NCBI GenBank assembly: GCA_021783685.1
Contig: JAJXTQ010000004.1
Span: 1 to 19,371, forward strand
Length of the DNA stretch: 19,371 nucleotides
Source of the DNA: Pseudomonadota bacterium
Lineage (GTDB): Bacteria; Pseudomonadota; Gammaproteobacteria; UBA5335
Reading direction: 5' to 3'
In this document: positions 15,370 to 19,371 of the stretch, piece after piece
How the letters are laid out: every line of letters starts with the position of its first letter
Position numbering within the stretch: the stretch's first letter is position 1
Notes under the pieces: generated by a model
Database searches by the model: none
Told to the model about the DNA's origin: nothing
What the model saw: the letters and a program-made list of their open reading frames with translations, nothing else
Program-made: the position numbers and the translations under genes

Positions 15370-16125
15370 ATGAGCGAGCAAACGCTTCGAAGCGACGCGG
15401 TGAAGGCGAGCGACCTCAAGGTCCGTCCCGCAGCCGATCAGGACGAGATTCGGGCAGCCCAGCGCCTGCGTTACCGGATCTTTGCCGGGGACATGGGCGC
15501 CTTGTTGCACACGACCGTGCCCGATCACGATGTGGACCGGTTCGATGAGCACTGCCGGCATCTGCTGGTCTGGGATGACGCGCGTCGGCAGATCGCCGGC
15601 TACACGCGGATTCTGTTGCCCGAAGAGGCGCGGTCGGCTGGAGGCTTCTACTCGCAGACCGAATTTGATCTGACCGCCGTTCTGGATCGTCCGGGGCGAT
15701 TCATGGAACTGGGGAGGACGTGCATCCATCCGGATTATCGCAATGGCCTCACCATCGCCACCTTGTGGATGGGCGTGGCGGAGATGCTCAAGTCGGAGCG
15801 TTGCGACTACCTGATCGGATGCTGTTCCATCGGTTTGGAGGACGGCTTCGGTGCCGTCCAAGCCCTGATCGGTCAGTTGCGTTCCGAGCAAACGCTCGAC
15901 GCCGGCTGGTCGGTTCGTGCACACCATCGCCTGCCGGGTTCAGTGGCGGTCGATTCCCGGCCGGCGCCCATGCCTCCGCTGCTGAAGGCCTACCTCCGAC
16001 TGGGCGCTCAGATTGCCGCCGAGCCCTGCTGGGACGAGGACTTCAACGTGGCCGACGTGTTCATTCTCCTCGACCAGCAACGGGTGGCCCAGCGCTATGC
16101 CCGGCACTTCCGGGTGGCCGCGTGA
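15370..16125 (+). CDS. olsB: OlsB-like ornithine N-acyltransferase (GNAT fold)
   Basis: Acyltransferase that transfers a 3-hydroxyacyl chain from acyl carrier protein to the alpha-amino group of ornithine, giving lyso-ornithine lipid. The 251-residue product belongs to the GNAT-type (Acetyltransf_5) group: AAQRLRYRIFAGDMGA (about 30-45), DVDRFDEHCRHLLVWD, GRFMELGRTCIHPDYRNG (about 109-126), LIGCCSIGLEDG, then a C-terminal DEDFNVADVFILLD. The start at 15370 has AGGAG 6 bases upstream. The stop overlaps the GTG start of olsA by four bases (GTGA), which links the two and supports the ornithine-lipid assignment over a general acyl-homoserine or haemolysin-type acyltransferase. Confidence 0.88.
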   Translation: MSEQTLRSDAVKASDLKVRPAADQDEIRAAQRLRYRIFAGDMGALLHTTVPDHDVDRFDEHCRHLLVWDDARRQIAGYTRILLPEEARSAGGFYSQTEFDLTAVLDRPGRFMELGRTCIHPDYRNGLTIATLWMGVAEMLKSERCDYLIGCCSIGLEDGFGAVQALIGQLRSEQTLDAGWSVRAHHRLPGSVAVDSRPAPMPPLLKAYLRLGAQIAAEPCWDEDFNVADVFILLDQQRVAQRYARHFRVAA

Positions 16126-16913
16126 ATCCACGAACCTGGATCCGGGCCGGGCGACTGGCCCGGATCGCACCGCATTTGCTCTACGCCGCTGTGCTGGTTC
16201 TGCTGATCCTGATTCCAGCTTGGGTCGTCGCCAGGCCGTGGTGGCGTTCGCTCCGTCAGCGCGTCACCCGGCACTGGTTTCGCGTGCTGGCCCGGATGCT
16301 GGGCTTGCGGATCAGCGTCGCGGGGGCGCCCGCCGATGGGCCCGTGTTACGGGTGGCGAACCACATCTCGTGGCTGGATGTCGTCGTCCTGAACGCGATT
16401 GCGCCGTCCGTGTTCGTGGCCAAGGCGGAGGTTGCGCAATGGCCGCTGCTCGGCTGGATGGCAAGTTGGCTGGGCACCTTGTTTCTGCGTCGCGGCGATG
16501 TGCTTAGCAGCCAGCGGCTGACCGAGATCATGGGTTGGCAATTCCGGCGCGCAGAAGTCGTGACCCTGTTTCCGGAGGGGACGACCGGGAACGGCGCGGT
16601 GTTGGGCAAGTTTCACGCCCGGCTCTATCAGCCGGCGCTGTCGACCCGAACGGCCGTTCAGCCGATCGCCATTGCCTATCCCGACGTGGCAGCGGACGGG
16701 AAGACCCACCCACTGGCCCCGTTCCTGGGTGCCCAGACGCTGCTGGATCACCTCTGGCGGCTGCTCGGTGAGCGGGAGTTGCCGGTGAGCGTGGTGTTTT
16801 TGCCGGCACTGTCCGCGGCGGACACGGATCGGCGTGAGTTGGCCCGCCGGTCCCGCGATGCCATCGAGCGGGCATTGATGCAGCAAGCCGGGGCCGTCCG
16901 CATGACCGGCTGA
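16122..16913 (+). CDS. olsA: OlsA-like lyso-ornithine lipid O-acyltransferase
   Basis: Membrane-bound acyltransferase of the PlsC/AGPAT family, which adds the second fatty acyl chain to lyso-ornithine lipid (or, in other contexts, to lysophosphatidic acid). The 263-residue product has an N-terminal membrane helix (about 18-37), the catalytic HX4D motif in NHISWLD (80-86) and the substrate-binding FPEGTT (150-155). GTG 16122 overlaps the olsB stop by four bases and gives a protein of normal size; an open frame further upstream runs inside olsB. Its pairing with olsB is the reason for choosing OlsA over a general PlsC. The last codons lie in the stem of a hairpin. Confidence 0.88.
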   Translation: MNPRTWIRAGRLARIAPHLLYAAVLVLLILIPAWVVARPWWRSLRQRVTRHWFRVLARMLGLRISVAGAPADGPVLRVANHISWLDVVVLNAIAPSVFVAKAEVAQWPLLGWMASWLGTLFLRRGDVLSSQRLTEIMGWQFRRAEVVTLFPEGTTGNGAVLGKFHARLYQPALSTRTAVQPIAIAYPDVAADGKTHPLAPFLGAQTLLDHLWRLLGERELPVSVVFLPALSAADTDRRELARRSRDAIERALMQQAGAVRMTG

Positions 16914-16927
16914 GCTGCCGGTCATGC
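16900..16927. terminator. Perfect 11-bp hairpin at olsA / cytochrome c convergence
   Basis: GCATGACCGGC (16900-16910), loop TGAGCT and GCCGGTCATGC (16917-16927) form a perfect stem; the olsA stop codon lies in the loop. AATTT follows on the plus strand. Just beyond it, CGCTGAA-T-TTCAGCG (16933-16947) is a second perfect dyad that includes the stop of the convergent cytochrome gene. Together they look like a bidirectional terminator. Confidence 0.6.
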
Positions 16928-16941
16928 AATTTCGCTGAATT

Positions 16942-17268
16942 TCAGCGGGCGACCCGCAATCCCTTCTGGCCCGAAAAGTAAGCCGCCAGATCGTGAATCT
17001 CCTGCGCGGTCAGCGGCTGCGCCATCCCGGCCATGACCGGGTTCTTGCGCTGGCCATTCTGGTAGCTCTGCAGGGCATGGACCAGGTAGTCCTCGTACTG
17101 GCCCGCCAGACTGGGGAACTGTCCGCTCGGGCTGTTGCCGTCCGCTCCATGGCAGGCTGCGCAAACCTGCGCGGCCTTCTGCTGTCCCGCAACGGGATCC
17201 CCGGCGGCGCCCGCCATCAGCGGCGTACAGGCGAAAGAGAGGAAAGCCAAGGCACTGGTGGCGCGCAT
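16942..17268 (-). CDS. Monohaem class I cytochrome c (c553/c4-domain type)
   Basis: Exported electron-transfer protein, 108 residues. A signal peptide ends near AGAAG (about 22). The haem site is CAACH (36-40) in VCAACHGADGNSPSG, which resembles one domain of dihaem cytochrome c4; SLAGQYEDYLVHALQSYQNG follows, and the likely axial Met is M79 (NPVMAGM). The start at 17268 is the natural signal-peptide start, with GGAG about 11 bases upstream. It lies 29 bases after the preceding cytochrome gene, so the two are one transcript. Partner enzymes are not in the window. Confidence 0.9.
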   Translation of the reverse strand: MRATSALAFLSFACTPLMAGAAGDPVAGQQKAAQVCAACHGADGNSPSGQFPSLAGQYEDYLVHALQSYQNGQRKNPVMAGMAQPLTAQEIHDLAAYFSGQKGLRVAR

Positions 17269-17297
17269 GGATCGATATCTCCGGAAGGGGCGCGGAA

Positions 17298-17630
17298 TCA
17301 TTGTCCGTCGAGGGTGGCCAGATAGGCCGCGATGTCCAGCATGTCCTGATCGGTCAGGGAGCCGGCTTGCGAGTTCATGGTCTTGTGGGTCCGCTCCCGG
17401 CTCTTGTAGCCCTTCAGCGCCGCCACGATGTATTCCGGATGCTGCCCGGCCAGCTTGGGCACCTTGTAGGTCGGGTAGGCATTGCTGGCAAGCGGCAACG
17501 AATGGCAGCCCATGCAACCCTGAAACTTGACCTTGCCCTGTTGGGCATCACCGGATTCGGCATTTGCAGCCAGTGTCATGCCCGAAAGCATCGCAAACGC
17601 AGCGGCGCCCGCCAGACGCTGGATCTTCAT
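17298..17630 (-). CDS. Monohaem class I cytochrome c, partner of the next gene
   Basis: Exported cytochrome c, 110 residues. The signal peptide is MKIQRLAG plus a hydrophobic run, cleaved near ANAES (about 24-25). The haem site is CMGCH (39-43), with the likely axial Met at M85 (THKTMNS). It also has KLAGQHPEYIVAALKGYKSRER, the same layout as its neighbour, and a C-terminal helix DMLDIAAYLATL. The start at 17630 has GAGAGG about 8 bases upstream; the longer frame to 17738 has no support. It is the first gene of the two-cytochrome unit, with a TATAAT hexamer 68 bases upstream. Confidence 0.9.
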   Translation of the reverse strand: MKIQRLAGAAAFAMLSGMTLAANAESGDAQQGKVKFQGCMGCHSLPLASNAYPTYKVPKLAGQHPEYIVAALKGYKSRERTHKTMNSQAGSLTDQDMLDIAAYLATLDGQ

Positions 17631-17697
17631 TCTCGGCCTCTCGATCGTTGTCCTGAGGGAGGGCTGGTTCGACGGTCGCCCTTTTTTCGAAGCGCCG

Positions 17698-17703
17698 ATT
17701 ATA
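17698..17703 (-). promoter_or_regulatory. Candidate -10 box for the cytochrome pair
   Basis: A perfect TATAAT reads on the minus strand at 17703-17698, between the SDR stop and the first cytochrome gene. The sequence 16-18 bases further up is GC-rich and gives no good -35, so an activator-dependent promoter is possible. The site would give a leader of about 60 bases. Confidence 0.4.
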
Positions 17704-17747
17704 GGGGAGGGCGCGCGGGCAGGATAGGGCGCCGGCATCGTTCGGGG

Positions 17748-18557
17748 TCATTTTTCGGTATTGCGCCGCAGCATCTCCATGAACCAGGTGTCGGGCAGCA
17801 GGCGGCGCAGGGCGAGCAAGGGGCCGGCGTAGAGACCAGCGTGGTAACGCAGCCGGCGGCCGGGATCTTCTGCGGCGCGGACGATGCACTCGGCAATGAC
17901 CTCCGGCGGCGTCCCCGTGCTGCCGCGCCTGAGTCGCTCGGTCAGGCGCGCAATCCGTTCGCGATAGAAGGGCAGGTCGATTTGCCCCATCACCAGCCCG
18001 GTGTCGGCAAACGCAGTCTGGGTGAATCCGGGCTCGACGATCTTGACGCGCACCGCGCTCGGCCGAAGGTCGTGCCAGAGCCCCTCGCTGATCGCCTCCA
18101 GCGCGTATTTCGCGGCGCTGTAATAGCCGTAGAACGGGAAGGTCATGCGGCCGCCGATGCTCGTGACATTGACGATGACACCGCGGTCGCGCTCGCGCAT
18201 CCCGGGCAGGCAGGTGCGGATGGCGGTGAGCGTGCCGAAGACGTTGGTTTCAAATGATGCGCGAACCTGCTCGGGACTGCAGGTTTCGATCGCGCCGGTG
18301 AGGCCGTAGCCGGCATTGTTGACCAGCGCATCCACGGCGCCGAAGCGTGCTTCGGCCGATGCCAGCGCGGCCTCCACGCTGGCGGGGTCGGTCAGATCGA
18401 GGCGTTCGACCAGCACGTCCGCCGGCCAGCCGAACTCGGCCGCGCGGGCAGGGTTGCGCATGGTGGCGACCACCTGCCAGCCGCGCCGGTGAAAAGCCGT
18501 TACGGCGGCTTTGCCGATGCCGGACGAGGTGCCGGTGATGAGGACGGTGCGCGGCAT
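17748..18557 (-). CDS. Short-chain dehydrogenase/reductase (classical SDR)
   Basis: Classical SDR oxidoreductase, 269 residues, substrate unknown. The cofactor motif TGTSSGIG is at residues 8-15, NNAG at 80-83, the catalytic Ser at S133 (NVTSIGG), and Tyr146 with Lys150 (YYSAAK). The C-terminus has VKIVEPGFTQT and a basic, hydrophobic tail of the kind seen in the group often labelled as retinol- or 17-beta-hydroxysteroid-dehydrogenase-like. ATG 18557 has AGGAG about 8 bases upstream; the frame extends to a TTG at 18614 without a ribosome site. It is divergent from the MaoC-type hydratase gene. Both may act on lipid or acyl-CoA substrates, which is only suggested by adjacency. Confidence 0.92.
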   Translation of the reverse strand: MPRTVLITGTSSGIGKAAVTAFHRRGWQVVATMRNPARAAEFGWPADVLVERLDLTDPASVEAALASAEARFGAVDALVNNAGYGLTGAIETCSPEQVRASFETNVFGTLTAIRTCLPGMRERDRGVIVNVTSIGGRMTFPFYGYYSAAKYALEAISEGLWHDLRPSAVRVKIVEPGFTQTAFADTGLVMGQIDLPFYRERIARLTERLRRGSTGTPPEVIAECIVRAAEDPGRRLRYHAGLYAGPLLALRRLLPDTWFMEMLRRNTEK

Positions 18558-18631
18558 CGGGGACTCCTGATCGGGTTGTGGCGGCGGGGGCGCGTCAATA
18601 GACCGCTTTGCCAATGGCGAGTTCGGCTTCC

Positions 18632-18660
18632 TTGACGCTGATGGAGCCCCTACCTACTAT
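18632..18660 (+). promoter_or_regulatory. Sigma70-type promoter for MaoC-type gene
   Basis: TTGACG (18632-18637) and TACTAT (18655-18660) are separated by exactly 17 bases; each matches the consensus at five of six positions. Transcription would begin near 18667, giving a leader of about 40 bases before ATG 18706. The region after the -10 is unusually AT-rich for this window. A small hairpin, CTGTT (18679-18683) with AACAG (18689-18693), lies in the leader. Confidence 0.65.
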
Positions 18661-18705
18661 TTGAAAACCTTTTTTCCACTGTTGAAGGAACAGCAGGACA
18701 ATCCT

Positions 18706-19371
18706 ATGGCCAAGAAAATCTCCCCCGACCTGGTCGGTGAAACCTTCAGCCCGATGCCGGCCTCCTGGACCAAGAAGGACGTGCAGCTCTACGCCCTCGG
18801 CGTGGGCTGCCAGCCGGACACCGAACTGGCCTTCGTCTATGAGCAGAAGGGCCCCAAGGTGCTGCCGACCTACGGCGTCATCGCCGGCATGATGTCCATG
18901 GGCGGCATGATGGGCAAGGTCGAAATGAACCTCGCCAATCTGCTGCACGGTGAACAGGCGATCACCCTGCATCGCCCGATTCCCCCGCAGGCCAAGGTCG
19001 AGTGCATCGGCAAGATCACCGAGGTGTGGGACAAGGGCAAGGCCGCGGTGCTGGGCGTGGAAGGGCTGGTGCAGGACAAGGACGGTCCCATCTGCACGAC
19101 CCACGCGACCATCTTCCTGAAGGGCGCCGGCGGCTTCGGTGGCGAGCGCGGGCCTTCGTCCGAGGGCATCAATGTCGCCCCCGAGCGCGAGCCCGACCAC
19201 ATCGTCACCTACAACACCCGGCCCGAGCAGGCGGCGCTCTATCGGCTGTCCGGTGATCCGAATCCCATCCACATCGACCCGAACTTCGCCAAGCTGTCCG
19301 GCTATCCGAAGCCCTTCCTGCACGGCCTGTGCACCTACGGCTTCGTCGGTCGCGCCATCCTGCACACCCTG
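18706..19371 (+). CDS. MaoC-type (R)-2-enoyl-CoA hydratase, partial
   Basis: The 222 residues present match two-hot-dog MaoC-like enoyl-CoA hydratases (hydratase 2, as in the middle domain of peroxisomal multifunctional enzyme 2), which hydrate trans-2-enoyl-CoA to (R)-3-hydroxyacyl-CoA for beta-oxidation or polyhydroxyalkanoate supply. The N-terminal half is the inactive hot-dog (VLPTYGVIAGMM, HGEQAITLHRPIPP). The second contains the hydratase 2 motif YRLSGDPNPIHIDPNFA (about 187-203), with the catalytic Asp and His, then KPFLHGLCTYGF. The frame is open at the window edge, so roughly the last quarter is missing. ATG 18706 has AGGA about 7 bases upstream. Codon use is very biased to C- and G-ending codons with AAG for nearly all Lys, which with the strong promoter suggests high expression. 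Confidence 0.9.
   Translation, partial: MAKKISPDLVGETFSPMPASWTKKDVQLYALGVGCQPDTELAFVYEQKGPKVLPTYGVIAGMMSMGGMMGKVEMNLANLLHGEQAITLHRPIPPQAKVECIGKITEVWDKGKAAVLGVEGLVQDKDGPICTTHATIFLKGAGGFGGERGPSSEGINVAPEREPDHIVTYNTRPEQAALYRLSGDPNPIHIDPNFAKLSGYPKPFLHGLCTYGFVGRAILHTL

Noticed and set aside
15720..16121. Open frame upstream of olsA
   Set aside because: It overlaps olsB in another frame; olsA similarity begins at the GTG at 16122.
18595..18650. Minus-strand reading ending ISVKEAELAIGKAVY followed by a stop, looking like the tail of a protein
   Set aside because: The longer frame is antisense to the clear MaoC-type gene and runs across its promoter. Without a match it may be a gene remnant or chance, so it is not called.
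18595..19365. A 256-codon open frame on the minus strand
   Set aside because: It is the antisense of the MaoC-type hydratase, which has conserved motifs, a ribosome site and a promoter on the plus strand.
1..19371. Mobile element, CRISPR array, toxin-antitoxin, phage-defence or biosynthetic cluster
   Set aside because: I found no transposase, terminal repeats, regularly spaced repeats, or defence-type genes. Nearly all coding regions are assigned to known families, and the gene order is typical of a chromosome core.

Overview
This 19.4 kb window reads as an ordinary chromosomal housekeeping segment of a GC-rich Gammaproteobacterium. The main evidence is the divergent block rhlB / trxA-rho in its classical gammaproteobacterial order. 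The tRNA nucleotidyltransferase, DsbB, FolM-type pteridine reductase and MidA-type methyltransferase are also all close to gammaproteobacterial forms. I cannot name the genus. I see no insertion sequence, phage gene, integrase, CRISPR array, tRNA or rRNA. No stretch longer than about 300 bases lacks a gene.

Layout. At 1-3.6 kb there is a membrane glycosyltransferase (PMT/ArnT type, possibly starting before the window), a convergent pteridine reductase, and a divergent MidA methyltransferase whose start is only 34 bases from that of the reductase. At 3.6-7.9 kb, all on the minus strand and transcribed from right to left, are a periplasmic PQQ-type sugar dehydrogenase, a CCA-adding enzyme with a degenerate HD domain, undecaprenyl-diphosphatase, and a cytochrome c'-like protein with a His-rich N-terminus. 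At 8.0-9.2 kb, on the plus strand, are a SelW-family (Rdx) protein with a Cys-x-x-Cys motif, a DUF2905 membrane protein and an unrecognised probable outer-membrane beta-barrel.

At 9.3-11.8 kb, on the minus strand, trxA is followed by rho and then an O-methyltransferase. The DEAD-box helicase rhlB runs divergently from trxA and is followed by cysQ. At 14.2-15.2 kb, on the minus strand, a hot-dog thioesterase is followed by dsbB. At 15.4-16.9 kb olsB and olsA form a translationally coupled pair for ornithine-lipid synthesis. At 16.9-18.6 kb, on the minus strand, lie an SDR oxidoreductase and then two single-haem cytochromes c. The window ends inside a strongly promoted MaoC-type enoyl-CoA hydratase gene.

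Functional links that can be supported are: Rho and RhlB (transcription termination and RNA remodelling); TrxA and DsbB (cytoplasmic and periplasmic thiol chemistry); OlsB and OlsA (ornithine lipid); three exported c-type cytochromes; and undecaprenyl-phosphate recycling by UppP, which could serve the polyprenyl-sugar-dependent transferase at the left end (inference).

I did not find a clearly new multigene system. The parts most worth a second look are non-coding: a cloverleaf-like inverted-repeat structure between the PQQ dehydrogenase and cca, a nested hairpin with duplicated purine-rich motifs ahead of the barrel gene, and a C-rich rho leader. Among the proteins, the changed metal site of the CCA enzyme's HD domain stands out.
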